A stretch of 64,000 bases of DNA from Bacillota bacterium (lineage in GTDB: Bacteria; Bacillota; Bacilli; Paenibacillales; NBRC-103111), in contig JAEWIS010000039.1 in NCBI GenBank assembly GCA_023386955.1, forward strand, positions 1 to 64,000, given 5' to 3'. Each line of letters opens with the position of its first letter. Within the stretch, counting starts at the first letter, position 1. The notes under the pieces are model-generated. The model was not told the DNA's origin, ran no database searches, and worked only from the letters and a program-made list of their open reading frames with translations. Position numbers and translations under genes: made by a program. Of this stretch, positions 7,515 through 16,307 are shown in pieces.

Positions 7515-8057
7515 TCATTTTAAACGGCCCATTACAATGGTGTTGTAAAACTGCCCGTCGGAAAGACGTTTATCCCGGCGCAGAAGCCCTTCCTGCTCAA
7601 AACCGAAGGTCTCGTACAGCCGGATTGCCGTGGTATTGGTCTCCAGCACATGCAGGCCAATCTTCTCCACACCTGCGGCATCCGCCCAGGAGACGGTTTC
7701 CTGCAGAAGATTCCTGCCTACCCCGTATCCCCAGAACTCCTTCAGGATACAAATGCCGAACTCTACTTGATGGGAAAGCCGCTTCAAAGCACTCCCCTGG
7801 CACCTGCAAAAACCCAGCAGCCTGCCTTCAGCCTCCGCTACCAGAAATAAATTCCGGGCTTCCTCCGTGTCTGTACGGATGATCTCCTCAAACCCCGCCG
7901 GGTCAATAAAACCCTCGCCCCGCTCCCGGTCCATAAATTCCGTCTCTCCGTCGATCTGAAGCCGGATGTCGGACAATGCCGCGGCATCCCCGGGAAGGGC
8001 AGAACGGATAACATAGCTCATTCCTTTAACTGAAAAAGCTGCAGGTTGGATCTTCAT
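7515..8057 (-). CDS. GNAT family N-acetyltransferase
   Basis: Protein of 180 aa. The start is the ATG at 8057, 6 nt after AAGGAG. The frame is open 28 codons further upstream but without a good ribosome site. It has the GNAT fold: an N-terminal strand YVIRSALPGDAAALSDIR, the acetyl-CoA loop EFWGYGVGRNLL (Q/R-x-x-G-x-G/A), and the C-terminal NTTAIRLYETFGFEQEGLLRR segment typical of RimJ/RimL-like or PhnO-like acetyltransferases. The substrate is unknown. It lies on the opposite strand between the two parts of the Dlt-like system, with the HD-domain gene upstream, and there is no sign that it works with that system. Confidence 0.85.
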   Translation of the reverse strand: MKIQPAAFSVKGMSYVIRSALPGDAAALSDIRLQIDGETEFMDRERGEGFIDPAGFEEIIRTDTEEARNLFLVAEAEGRLLGFCRCQGSALKRLSHQVEFGICILKEFWGYGVGRNLLQETVSWADAAGVEKIGLHVLETNTTAIRLYETFGFEQEGLLRRDKRLSDGQFYNTIVMGRLK

Positions 8058-8162
8058 CAGCTGCTCCTTTTTGAACCGTTGTGGGTTACCAGCCCTATTG
8101 TATAGCGGTTCTCCACCCGGTTCAAGCCTCTCCACCTTCATCAGTGGGTGAATCCTTTCCTT

Positions 8163-8792
8163 TCATTGGCTGAGCGCTTCCTCGGTAATCCGTTTAATGT
8201 CGATAGGCGAAAGAGACTCTTCGTTGACCATATCAGGCAGGATGTGCTTCAGGAAATAATCCACACACGCCAGAGGTATATGCTTGATCTTCACCAGCGC
8301 CTCCCGGTACATCTTCACAAATTCCTTCTCCGTATTGCCCCGCTGCAGCTCTGCAAACGCCTCGTACACCTGGTCCAGCTTGTCCGCCACTTCCAGAATA
8401 AGCCCCTCTACCGACTGATCCTTGCCTTCCCGCAATTGGTTGAAGAAAATCGGGCGGAACTCCTCGGGAATATGCTCATTGATGAAGTGATGGACCATCC
8501 CCTCTTCCACCTGCTGGATCAGGGAACGCAGCTCCATGGACGAATGCTTCACCGGCGTTTTGATATCCCCGATGAAGATTTCCCCGTAATCATGGCTGCT
8601 GGTGATTTCATAAAGTTTTTTCCAATTCACGGGAGTGCCGTGCATTTCTTCGATGTCCGCCAGAGTTTTGGCATATTGGACCACCTTCCAGGAATGGGCC
8701 GCCACCGTATGCTCCTCAAACTTAAACTTGCCGGGGCAGCGGTAAATCCGCTCCATTTCGTTCAGCGACCGGAAATACGTGTGAATTCCCAT
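8163..8792 (-). CDS. HD-domain phosphohydrolase, YfbR-like
   Basis: Protein of 209 aa. I chose the ATG at 8792, about 10 nt after AAGGAG. An in-frame GTG at 8801 is too close to the ribosome site. Metal ligands of the HD superfamily are visible: the His in EEHTVAAHS, the HD pair in ITSSHDYGEIFIGD, and a later Asp in LEVADKLDQVYEAF. The family includes YfbR 5'-deoxynucleotidases, which dephosphorylate deoxyribonucleoside monophosphates. The activity here is inferred from the family. It lies 105 nt upstream of the GNAT gene on the same strand and may share its transcript. Confidence 0.78.
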   Translation of the reverse strand: MGIHTYFRSLNEMERIYRCPGKFKFEEHTVAAHSWKVVQYAKTLADIEEMHGTPVNWKKLYEITSSHDYGEIFIGDIKTPVKHSSMELRSLIQQVEEGMVHHFINEHIPEEFRPIFFNQLREGKDQSVEGLILEVADKLDQVYEAFAELQRGNTEKEFVKMYREALVKIKHIPLACVDYFLKHILPDMVNEESLSPIDIKRITEEALSQ

Positions 8793-8903
8793 CGATGCCA
8801 CTCTCCTTTTTTACCTGATGTAAGAGCAGTATACCAACACCGTGTTAGCGGCGGATTAATGGAGGGTCTGTACTGTGTAAAGAGGGTTTGCACCCCGGCT
8901 GCA

Positions 8904-8944
8904 CAAAAAAACCGGCAGCGGCTGGTAAGCAGCCAACTGCCGGG
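8904..8944 (-). terminator. Terminator of the SLH-peptidase gene
   Basis: On the minus strand, CCGGCAG (8943-8937) pairs with CTGCCGG (8918-8912) around an inner GGCTG/CAGCC hairpin, and seven T follow. It begins 27 nt after the peptidase stop. Confidence 0.85.
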
Positions 8945-8970
8945 TATAGACGACACATTTAAACTTCAAA

Positions 8971-11424
8971 TTAAGGATGCAGATGACGGTCCAGGAACTT
9001 CTCCAGTGCACGGTAGAAATCCAGCTGGTTCTCCAAATTAAGGAAGCCATGGCCTTCATCCTTCTTCAGCATGTACGGCACATCCACACCGCGTTCCTTC
9101 AGCGCCTGAACGATTTGATCGGATTCCGCCTGCTTCACCCGGGGGTCATTGGCACCCTGGGCTACGAAAAGAGGCGCCTTGATTTGGTCCACATGGAACA
9201 GGGGCGAAATCGCCTCCAGCATTTCTTTATCCTTCACCGGATCCCCCATCCGCTCGTGGAACAGCTCACGTTCGGATTCCCAATACGGAGGCAGGGATTC
9301 CAGCAGGGTAAACAGGTTGGACGGACCAACATAGCTGACACCTGCGGCATATACGTCAGGCGTAAAGGTCAATCCGGCCAACGCGGCATACCCGCCGTAG
9401 GAGGCGCCGTAGATGGCCACCCGGTCGGCATCCACGATGCCTTGATCCACCAGCCATTCCACACCGTCGGTAAGGTCATTCTGCATGGCCTTGCCCCACT
9501 CCTTGTTGCCGGCATTCAGGAAGTCCTTGCCGTAGCCGGTGGAGCCGCGGAAGTTCACCTGCAGCACCGCATAGCCGCGGCTGGCCAGGAATTGCACCTC
9601 CGGATTGTAGCCCCACATATCACGGGCCCAGGGTCCGCCATGAGGGTTGACCACCAAAGGCAAATCCTTGGCTTCCTTGCCCTTGGGCAGAGTCAGGTAG
9701 CCGTGAAGCGTAAGGCCGTCGCGGCCTTTGAAGGTGACGGGCTTCATGTCCGCCAGCTTGCTTTCGTCCAGCCAATAGGAGAGCTCGGCAATCTTTTCTA
9801 ACTCGCCGGTTTCCGCATTGTAGGTGTAGTCTACACCCTTGTTCTTGTCATTGTAAGCCTGGAAGCGGAAGTTGCCCTTCTCATCCGGGCTGCCGAGAGC
9901 AATTTCCTTGCCGGGCAGCTCCTTGCGGATTTTGTTGTAGGCCTCCTCCAGCTTGGAGTCAAAGAAGGTATAGTGAATTTTATCCGTGATATAGAGAGCG
10001 GCTACCAGGGTTTTGGTGGCGCGGGACGATACAGCTCCCGACACATCCACATCCGGGTGGGAAAATACGGTTTTGACCACCTTGTTGGCGGAGGGATCGA
10101 ATTCCACCAACGCCGCCTTGTCCGCGCCCAGGTTGGACATGGCGTACAGATTTTTGTTGTCATTGGTAAACATCAGCGGAGCGAAGGTTTCCCCCAGCCG
10201 GGTTTCCAGAAGCGGCTTGAAGGCATCCTCCTCCTTCTCGCGGTAAAGCAGCGAGGAGATGTTGCCGTCGCTGGAAATGGCAATCCGCAGCTTGCCGTTA
10301 TTGTCCGTCATCCAGCCGGTAATATTACCCGGGTTCTCTGCGGCCAATACGGTTTCACCGGTGTCCATATTGACCCGGTACACGTCGAAGATCCGCGGGT
10401 CACGTTTGTTCATGCCGATCAGCACCTGATCCGGAACCTCCGGCAGGAGATCAATCAATTGGGAGGTGGTATTCTCATAGGGAGTCAGATCACGCTGCCC
10501 CTTGCCGTCGATGCCCACCACCAGCAGGTGGTAATTTTCATCCCCGCCGGTGTCCTTGGCATAAATCAGCCGGTCATTGGATACCCAGGCAAATCCCTGG
10601 ATGCTGCGCTCGGTTTCATGGGTAAGCTGCACCGCATCCTTTTCCTGCCCGACTTCCATCACAAACAAGTTGAGACGGTTGTTTACAGGCTGAACAAAGG
10701 CCATATGCTTGCCGTCCGGGGACAGCTGAAAGCCTTGCTGGTCGGATTCCCGGAAGAAGTCCTCCAGAGGGATGGCCCCCGGAGTGGCTACGTCCAGTCC
10801 AAGTGTCATATACAGAGCACGTGCGAATTCAGCCTTGGTAACTACGGTCTGGGGAGCAAAATTCTGTCCGTCCCAGATAAAATGCTGCTTCAGCTTCAGC
10901 GCATCCGCCGCATGGGCAGCCGAAATCGCCTGTCCGTCTGCATAGGAGGTTTGAATGCCGTTGTCATTCAGCTGGAAGGCCCGGCTGAGCAAAGAAGCCA
11001 GCTGCTCCCGGGTCAGCGCGGCATCAGGCTGATAGCCGGTGTCGCCCCCCTGCACGATGCCTTGTGCCCGGAGGGCATAAATGGCAGGCGCCGCGGCATT
11101 CTCCGACGTGACATCCGGGAAGCCGGTGAGGGCTTCAGGTGCCTTCAGCTGAAGGGCCTGCTGCAGCAGAACAGCCGCCTGGGCACGGGTCATGGGGGCG
11201 GTTGAATTTTGCAAATCCTCGGTATATTGTATGTACCCTTGGGTAATTAACGCGCGCATGTATTGGCCGCCGTCATTAACAAGCGATGTTGCCTGGGCCT
11301 GGTTCTGAACCTCCGGTGCTGCGGATGCAGCTTGGGCAGCCGGCAAATAAGAAGTCGCGATAAGTGCCGAAAGCAGAATGCCGATGCTGATTTTTCGCAT
11401 GGATTGAAGCGGATGCTTAAACAA
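8971..11424 (-). CDS. SLH-anchored S9 family prolyl oligopeptidase-like peptidase
   Basis: Protein of 817 aa. TTG start at 11424, 7 nt after AGGAGG. An ATG eight codons in (MRKISIG) is the alternative. A signal peptide (to about residue 33, AAQA-ASA) is followed by three SLH domains (about 45-210), which bind pyruvylated secondary wall polymer. A seven-bladed propeller region (about 225-540, repeats such as LSPDGKHMAFVQ) follows, then an alpha/beta hydrolase domain. The catalytic triad is Ser675 in GASYGGY, Asp760 in QGANDPRV and His792 in DEGHGF, all intact. It is therefore a cell-surface-tethered serine exopeptidase or acylaminoacyl peptidase. It sits between the two parts of the Dlt-like system on the other strand. 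Its terminator lies at 8904-8944. Confidence 0.88.
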   Translation of the reverse strand: MFKHPLQSMRKISIGILLSALIATSYLPAAQAASAAPEVQNQAQATSLVNDGGQYMRALITQGYIQYTEDLQNSTAPMTRAQAAVLLQQALQLKAPEALTGFPDVTSENAAAPAIYALRAQGIVQGGDTGYQPDAALTREQLASLLSRAFQLNDNGIQTSYADGQAISAAHAADALKLKQHFIWDGQNFAPQTVVTKAEFARALYMTLGLDVATPGAIPLEDFFRESDQQGFQLSPDGKHMAFVQPVNNRLNLFVMEVGQEKDAVQLTHETERSIQGFAWVSNDRLIYAKDTGGDENYHLLVVGIDGKGQRDLTPYENTTSQLIDLLPEVPDQVLIGMNKRDPRIFDVYRVNMDTGETVLAAENPGNITGWMTDNNGKLRIAISSDGNISSLLYREKEEDAFKPLLETRLGETFAPLMFTNDNKNLYAMSNLGADKAALVEFDPSANKVVKTVFSHPDVDVSGAVSSRATKTLVAALYITDKIHYTFFDSKLEEAYNKIRKELPGKEIALGSPDEKGNFRFQAYNDKNKGVDYTYNAETGELEKIAELSYWLDESKLADMKPVTFKGRDGLTLHGYLTLPKGKEAKDLPLVVNPHGGPWARDMWGYNPEVQFLASRGYAVLQVNFRGSTGYGKDFLNAGNKEWGKAMQNDLTDGVEWLVDQGIVDADRVAIYGASYGGYAALAGLTFTPDVYAAGVSYVGPSNLFTLLESLPPYWESERELFHERMGDPVKDKEMLEAISPLFHVDQIKAPLFVAQGANDPRVKQAESDQIVQALKERGVDVPYMLKKDEGHGFLNLENQLDFYRALEKFLDRHLHP

Positions 11425-11578
11425 CTAATCTCCTCCTTCGTGAATGTGTCCCGTCCGTTACGCCCGCTATGAAGCGGACAAGCTTGGACAGACTCCTTCA
11501 TTATACGTCCAAACCCCCAGATCGTTCCAATTTTTCAGGAAAAACCATTCCGCCGGGAGGATGCTGCCGAAGCCCCCG

Positions 11579-11607
11579 TTAACAGCACTGCCGAAAAATG
11601 CTATACT
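11579..11607 (+). promoter_or_regulatory. Sigma-A promoter of the MBOAT gene (copy of the operon promoter)
   Basis: TTAACA (11579-11584), a 17-nt spacer, TATACT (11602-11607). Bases 11592-11619 repeat 1117-1144 exactly over 28 nt, reaching past the -10 box toward the transcription start. The flanks differ, so it is not one large duplication. Confidence 0.78.
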
Positions 11608-11646
11608 ACTTTTATTGCCTTCGTTAGGAATGAGGAGATTCGACAC

Positions 11647-12804
11647 ATGTGGTATTTGAATATGACGGCTGTGCTGGCCATTGCCGGCATGTCCGTGCTT
11701 ATGGGGCTGACCCGCAGGCTGCCCGGACAGAAGCGATGGCTGCTTTTGGCCTTCAATCTGGCCTTTATCGGATTGTACAGCCAGCGGCTGCTGGTCTTCT
11801 ACGCGGTGTATACGCTGGTCAACTATCTGTTGTTTGTGTTTCTGGCCCGCCTTGAGCGGGGGAAGCTGTTTTGGTTTATCCTGTTTCTTGCCCTGAATGT
11901 GGGAGGTGTGGTCCTCCTTCGCCTGGCGGATATGGAGATCTTCCAGCATCCGGTATTGGGCACCCTGGTCACCATCGGAATCATCTATAATGTACTGAAA
12001 GCCATCGACGCTCTGTACTTTGCTTATTTCATCGGGCGGGACGCCATCTGCAAGCCGGTGGACTATGCCAACTACCTGCTGTTTGTGCCCACCTTCACCT
12101 CCGGTCCGATTCTTAAGTTCCGGGATTTCATGGCGGATACCAAGGTTCCGTATCAGGTGGATGCACCCATGGCCGAAGCTTGCGTGAAACGGATCATCCT
12201 GGGCATGTTCAAAAAAATCGTCCTGGTCACCTGGATGACCACCGCCTTTGACCATGTGTCGTCGGGCGAGCTGAACACCTTTACCTCGTTGTTTCTGATG
12301 GTGTGGTTCTACATCCTGATCTTCTTCGACTTCTCCGGATATTCGGACATTGCAGTAGGCTTCGGACGGCTGTTCGGCTACCAAGTGCCGGAGAACTTCA
12401 AACGGCCCTTCATGTCCCCCACCCTGACCCAATATTGGCGCAACTGGCATGCCACTCTGGGTGACTGGTTCCGGGATCACATCTATATGTTTTTCTCCCG
12501 GAAATCCCCCTCCAAGTGGACCGGCGCCGGGTTGTCCGTCCTCATTATGGTGCTCATCGGCCTGTGGCACGGCTTTACCTGGCTCTATGTGGCCTGGGGA
12601 GTTTACCACGGCGTCATCATAGCGGCAGAATCTCTGTTGAAGAAATCGCTGGTTAATCGCAAAAAGGTGTCCAAGCTTTACTTTTACTGGCGCTGCTTCC
12701 TGACCCAATCCATTGTGACCCTGGCGGTCATCGTATACTGCCCTAATCATGAAATCGTCATCCGCATTTATAAAGGCCTGCTTCATTTCCCCTCCTTCTT
12801 CTGA
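11647..12804 (+). CDS. MBOAT family O-acyltransferase (DltB-like)
   Basis: Protein of 385 aa, close to DltB length. The ATG is 9 nt after GAGGAG. It is polytopic, with about ten hydrophobic segments. Family marks in order are SGPILKFRDF, YWRNWHATLGDWFRDHIY (His268) and the catalytic-region LWHGFTWLYVAWGVYHG (His308). DltB moves D-alanine from DltC across the membrane toward teichoic acid together with DltX and DltD. Here the carrier, ligase, DltD-like and DltX-like genes lie 4 kb upstream under an identical promoter block, so this is very probably their membrane partner. By itself the sequence cannot tell which acyl group or polymer is used. It forms a one-gene unit with its own terminator. 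Confidence 0.88.
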   Translation: MWYLNMTAVLAIAGMSVLMGLTRRLPGQKRWLLLAFNLAFIGLYSQRLLVFYAVYTLVNYLLFVFLARLERGKLFWFILFLALNVGGVVLLRLADMEIFQHPVLGTLVTIGIIYNVLKAIDALYFAYFIGRDAICKPVDYANYLLFVPTFTSGPILKFRDFMADTKVPYQVDAPMAEACVKRIILGMFKKIVLVTWMTTAFDHVSSGELNTFTSLFLMVWFYILIFFDFSGYSDIAVGFGRLFGYQVPENFKRPFMSPTLTQYWRNWHATLGDWFRDHIYMFFSRKSPSKWTGAGLSVLIMVLIGLWHGFTWLYVAWGVYHGVIIAAESLLKKSLVNRKKVSKLYFYWRCFLTQSIVTLAVIVYCPNHEIVIRIYKGLLHFPSFF

Positions 12805-12818
12805 AGGCGGGGTTTTTC
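12787..12818 (+). terminator. Terminator of the MBOAT gene
   Basis: CCCC-T-CCTTC (12789-12798) pairs with GAAGG-C-GGGG (12803-12812), one mismatch, then TTTTTC. The stem starts inside the last codons of the gene. Confidence 0.75.
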
Positions 12819-12937
12819 TTTTGCAAAATCGGATACAAACTCCGCAACTTCGGACATAGGCAGGAGCGGGCTTTTTTTCTACAATGGAAGCAGAATGAAG
12901 AAGGTTTACGCTATCCATAACGGAGGTGCTTTTTGTA

Positions 12938-13906
12938 ATGAAACTGGGTGTATTCACTGTACTGTTCCAACAAAAGCCGTTCGAGGAAATGCTGGATCAT
13001 GTGGCATCCAAGGGCCTGCAGGCCGTAGAAATCGGCACCGGCGCCTATCCCGGAACCGCCCACTGCAACCCTGACGAGCTGTTAGGCGACCCGGCCAAAC
13101 TGAAAGCGTTTAAGCAGGCGGTGGATTCCCGCGGCCTGGTCATTAGCGCCTTATCCTGCCACGGCAACCCCCTGCATCCGCAAAAGGCTGTTGCCAAGGA
13201 TTATCACGATACCTTCCTCAAAACCGTAGAGCTGGCCCAAAAGCTGGAGGTGCCCGTAGTCAACACCTTCTCCGGCTGCCCCGGCGACCATGAGGATGCC
13301 AAATACCCCAACTGGCCGGTCGCTCCTTGGCCCAACGATTATCAGGAAATTCTGAAGTGGCAGTGGGAAGAAAAGGTGATCCCGTACTGGACGGAAATGG
13401 GCAAGTTCGCTTCGGACCATCAGGTGAAAATCGGTCTGGAGCTGCACGGCGGTTTCTCCGTCCATACACCGGCCACCCTGCTGCGTCTCCGCGATGCTGC
13501 CGGAGAAGCCATCGGCGCCAATTTGGACCCGAGCCATATGTGGTGGCAGGGGATTGATCCGGTACAAGCAGTGCAAGTCCTGGGCCGTGCCGGGGCGATT
13601 CACCATTTCCATGCCAAGGATACCTCCATTGACCCCATCAATGTGAACAAATACGGCCTGACGGATATGCAGACCTATGACCATATGCTGGACCGGGCTT
13701 GGCAGTTCCGCAGCGTAGGCTTCGGCCATGACCTGAAGGTATGGGCCGATATTATGAGCGCCCTGCGTCTGGTGGGTTACGATTATGTAGTGAGCATTGA
13801 GCACGAAGACGGGCTAATGTCCATTGACGAGGGCTTCAGCAAGGCCGTGGCCAACCTCCAGCAGGTGCTGATTAAGGAGCCTTTGGGCGAAGCTTGGTGG
13901 ATTTAA
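12938..13906 (+). CDS. Sugar phosphate isomerase/epimerase (xylose-isomerase-like TIM barrel)
   Basis: Protein of 322 aa from the ATG at 12938 (GGAGG 11 nt upstream). An in-frame GTG at 12926 overlaps the ribosome site. TIM-barrel family signs are KLGVFTVLFQQKPFEEML at the N-terminus and metal-site segments with Glu/His/Asp: LELHGGFS, NLDPSHMWWQG, HHFHAKDT and VSIEHED. These match the xylose isomerase-like epimerases (IolE/IolH and inositol or sugar-acid catabolic enzymes), with four metal ligands intact. The substrate is unknown. The gene stands alone with a terminator after it, so the neighbours give no pathway. A run of T and TACAAT about 60 nt upstream may be part of its promoter, but no good -35 was found. 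Confidence 0.82.
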   Translation: MKLGVFTVLFQQKPFEEMLDHVASKGLQAVEIGTGAYPGTAHCNPDELLGDPAKLKAFKQAVDSRGLVISALSCHGNPLHPQKAVAKDYHDTFLKTVELAQKLEVPVVNTFSGCPGDHEDAKYPNWPVAPWPNDYQEILKWQWEEKVIPYWTEMGKFASDHQVKIGLELHGGFSVHTPATLLRLRDAAGEAIGANLDPSHMWWQGIDPVQAVQVLGRAGAIHHFHAKDTSIDPINVNKYGLTDMQTYDHMLDRAWQFRSVGFGHDLKVWADIMSALRLVGYDYVVSIEHEDGLMSIDEGFSKAVANLQQVLIKEPLGEAWWI

Positions 13907-13934
13907 TAAGGACATACCGCTTGTTTATTGACAT

Positions 13935-13964
13935 AACCGCCGGGCTTTAGGCCAGGCGGTTTTC
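13935..13964 (+). terminator. Terminator of the isomerase gene
   Basis: AACCGCC (13935-13941) pairs with GGCGGTT (13955-13961), followed by TTCTGTTT. It is 29 nt past the stop codon. Confidence 0.7.
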
Positions 13965-14122
13965 TGTTTGGGCGGATTATAACCCGAATGCCCGTTATCT
14001 ATAATAAACCCTTATGGCACGCAGCATTTACGCTGGGCTTGGGATATGATACGATAGCGGTATAAAAACATACTAGATTAATCGGATTTATTTTTTCGAA
14101 TCCGAAGGAGGATAAAGACGCT

Positions 14123-15736
14123 ATGGCTTACCAACCCATTTGGGCGGAGGATACCTCCAAGCTGAACAAGGTAGAGCTGATCAAGCTCGAAAAAGACGGA
14201 CTGGATGTCATTCGTACGATTATTGAGGAATATGCGGCAGGCGGGTATGCATCTATTACCGAGGATGATCTGAACCGGTTCAAATGGGCCGGCGTCTATG
14301 AGCAGAAGCCCCGGGACGGCCATTTTATGATGCGGGTGCGGATCAACAGCGGAATTGTCAATTCGGCGCAAGCCCGGGTACTGGCCGGGATCTCCCGGGA
14401 TTACGGGCGCAACCTGCTGGATATCACTACCCGCCAGGCTATTCAATTCCATTGGCTCAGGGTGGAGCATCTGCCGGATATCTTTAAACGTCTGGAATCG
14501 GTGGGGCTGTACTCCTACGAGGCCTGCGGCGACTGCCCCCGCACCATTGTCGGCAATCCTTTGGCTGGAATCGACCCCAATGAGCTCTTGGATACGGAGG
14601 CGCTGGTCAATCAGGTTAACGACTTCTTTCTCTTGAACCGGGACTTTTCCAATCTTCCCCGCAAATTCAAAATGTCCATTTCCGGCAATATCTACAATAC
14701 CGCTCATGCGGAAATCAATGACTTGGCCTACACCCCGGCTGTTAAGGTGATTGACGGTGAAGAAGTGACCGGCTTCCATGTATGGGTGGGAGGCGGCTTG
14801 TCCGCGAAGCCCCATCTGGCCAAACGCCTGGATGTATTCGTGCGTCCCGAGGATGTACTGAAGGTAGCAGTTGGCGTTGTCACGATTTTCCGGGATTACG
14901 GCTACCGGGAGAAGCGCCATCATGCCCGTCTGAAGTTCCTTGTAGCGGACTGGGGACCGGAGAAGTTCCTGGAGAAGCTAACGGAGATTATTGGCGAGCT
15001 GCCTGCTTCCGGCGATGATAAAACCGCAGGCTGGAATGCCGCTTATTTCGACGGGGTTCACCCCCAAAAGCAGTCCGGCCTGAACTATGTGGGCCTGAAT
15101 GTTCCTGTAGGACGGCTGACCGGTGAAGAATTTGAGGAACTGGCCCGCCTATCCGATGAGTATGGGCAAGGTTCGCTTCGTACGACCATGGCCCAGAATA
15201 TCATCTTCTCGGATATTCCTGATACCAAGGTGGACGCCCTGCTGGCGGAGCCGCTGCTGAAGCGCCTGACGCCGAACCCCAATACCTTCATGAGCCGGAC
15301 GGTTTCCTGCACAGGCAATGAGTTCTGCAATCTGGCGATTGTGGAGACCAAGGTCCGTGCGGTGCGTGTGGCTGAATATCTGGATGAGCATGTGGATTTG
15401 AACGAGGATATCCGCATTCACTTCGTAGGCTGCCCCAATGCCTGCGGTCAAAAGCAAATCGCCGATATCGGCCTTCAAGGGGCGCTGGTGAAAACACCGG
15501 AAGGCACCGTTGATGCCTTCGATATCGCTGTCGGCGGCACCTTGGGCCCCAATGCCCAATTCAATCAGCCGTTGAAGGGCCGGGTGAAAGGCGACGACGT
15601 TGCCCCTGTATTGGCCCGGCTGATCCTGTATTATAAGGAAAACCGGAACGAAGGAGAATCCTTCAACCGGTTTGTAGCCCGGGTGGGCGTCCCCGCCTTC
15701 CAAGAGGTGCTGAACGGTATCCTGGCAGCCTCCTAG
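14123..15736 (+). CDS. Nitrite/sulfite reductase (siroheme, 4Fe-4S)
   Basis: Protein of 537 aa, ATG after AAGGAGG. It has the duplicated ferredoxin-like half domains of siroheme reductases. The siroheme/4Fe-4S cysteines are all present: TVSCTGNEFC (Cys396, Cys402) and VGCPNACG (Cys437, Cys441). Basic residues of the first half (DGHFMMRVRINSG, TTRQAIQFHW) fit anion and siroheme binding. Length and the lack of flavin or NADPH domains fit the ferredoxin-dependent single-chain type, which reduces nitrite or sulfite by six electrons. Choosing between the two substrates from sequence alone is not safe, and no cys or nas genes lie beside it to decide. It is monocistronic with a strong terminator. 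Confidence 0.88.
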   Translation: MAYQPIWAEDTSKLNKVELIKLEKDGLDVIRTIIEEYAAGGYASITEDDLNRFKWAGVYEQKPRDGHFMMRVRINSGIVNSAQARVLAGISRDYGRNLLDITTRQAIQFHWLRVEHLPDIFKRLESVGLYSYEACGDCPRTIVGNPLAGIDPNELLDTEALVNQVNDFFLLNRDFSNLPRKFKMSISGNIYNTAHAEINDLAYTPAVKVIDGEEVTGFHVWVGGGLSAKPHLAKRLDVFVRPEDVLKVAVGVVTIFRDYGYREKRHHARLKFLVADWGPEKFLEKLTEIIGELPASGDDKTAGWNAAYFDGVHPQKQSGLNYVGLNVPVGRLTGEEFEELARLSDEYGQGSLRTTMAQNIIFSDIPDTKVDALLAEPLLKRLTPNPNTFMSRTVSCTGNEFCNLAIVETKVRAVRVAEYLDEHVDLNEDIRIHFVGCPNACGQKQIADIGLQGALVKTPEGTVDAFDIAVGGTLGPNAQFNQPLKGRVKGDDVAPVLARLILYYKENRNEGESFNRFVARVGVPAFQEVLNGILAAS

Positions 15737-15767
15737 GTCAACGGGAGTAAGAGTGAACGTGAAGTTG

Positions 15768-15811
15768 AAGAACCCGAGTGGGCGTGAGCCCTTCGGGTTC
15801 TTTGGGTTTTG
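15768..15811 (+). terminator. Strong terminator of the reductase gene
   Basis: AAGAACCCGA (15768-15777) and GGGC (15780-15783) pair with GCCC (15788-15791) and TCGGGTTCTT (15793-15802) around a GTGA tetraloop, followed by TGGGTTTT. The next stretch (15812-16060) has no gene I can support. Confidence 0.85.
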
Positions 15812-16060
15812 GGAAATAAGGAGCTGGACAGCAGGAGAGCTTGAACTCCTGGGGAGGGCGGCTTGGGTCCTGGGGAAGAGCGGCTGGAGCTCCTTGGGAA
15901 GGGCGAAGGGCTGGGGCTCCCTGAGGCGGAACTGATGATTGGGGCTGGAGCATCCCGGCTCTTGAGAGCTCACCCTTTGGCTCCCTGAGGCCTCGGAGGC
16001 TTTTGGGGTTGTGTGCGAAGGCTATCTCCCATGGAGAAGCCCCACGGTAACAGCCGGGTT

Positions 16061-16255
16061 GAGCTGTAACGGAACTCAACGAAGCTTAGACACCGAAAAT
16101 CGGGAGCTGCCCCGGCTAACGGAACTCAGACGCTCTTAGCCGCTGTTTTGGGACTAACTAGCCACCTTTTACTGCTCTAACGGTTTCTGAGTTCCGTTAC
16201 AAATTCAAAACCTCCAAATTCCCCCTCTAAGCGTCAAATCGTTCCGTTACAGCTC
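16061..16255. repeat. Nested inverted TAACGGAAC repeats
   Basis: The outer arms are a perfect 15-bp inverted pair, GAGCTGTAACGGAAC (16061-16075) and its complement at 16241-16255. Inside, TAACGGAACTCAGA (16118-16131) pairs perfectly with 16186-16199, and GTAACGGAACTCA (16066-16078) with 16188-16200. The core TAACGGAA is shared with the other intergenic repeats of this window. No frame of note lies within it. Confidence 0.75.
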
Positions 16256-16307
16256 CAGTCCTGCAGAAACTAAGTCTATATCGCCCCAACCAACCTTCTG
16301 TGAGGCC

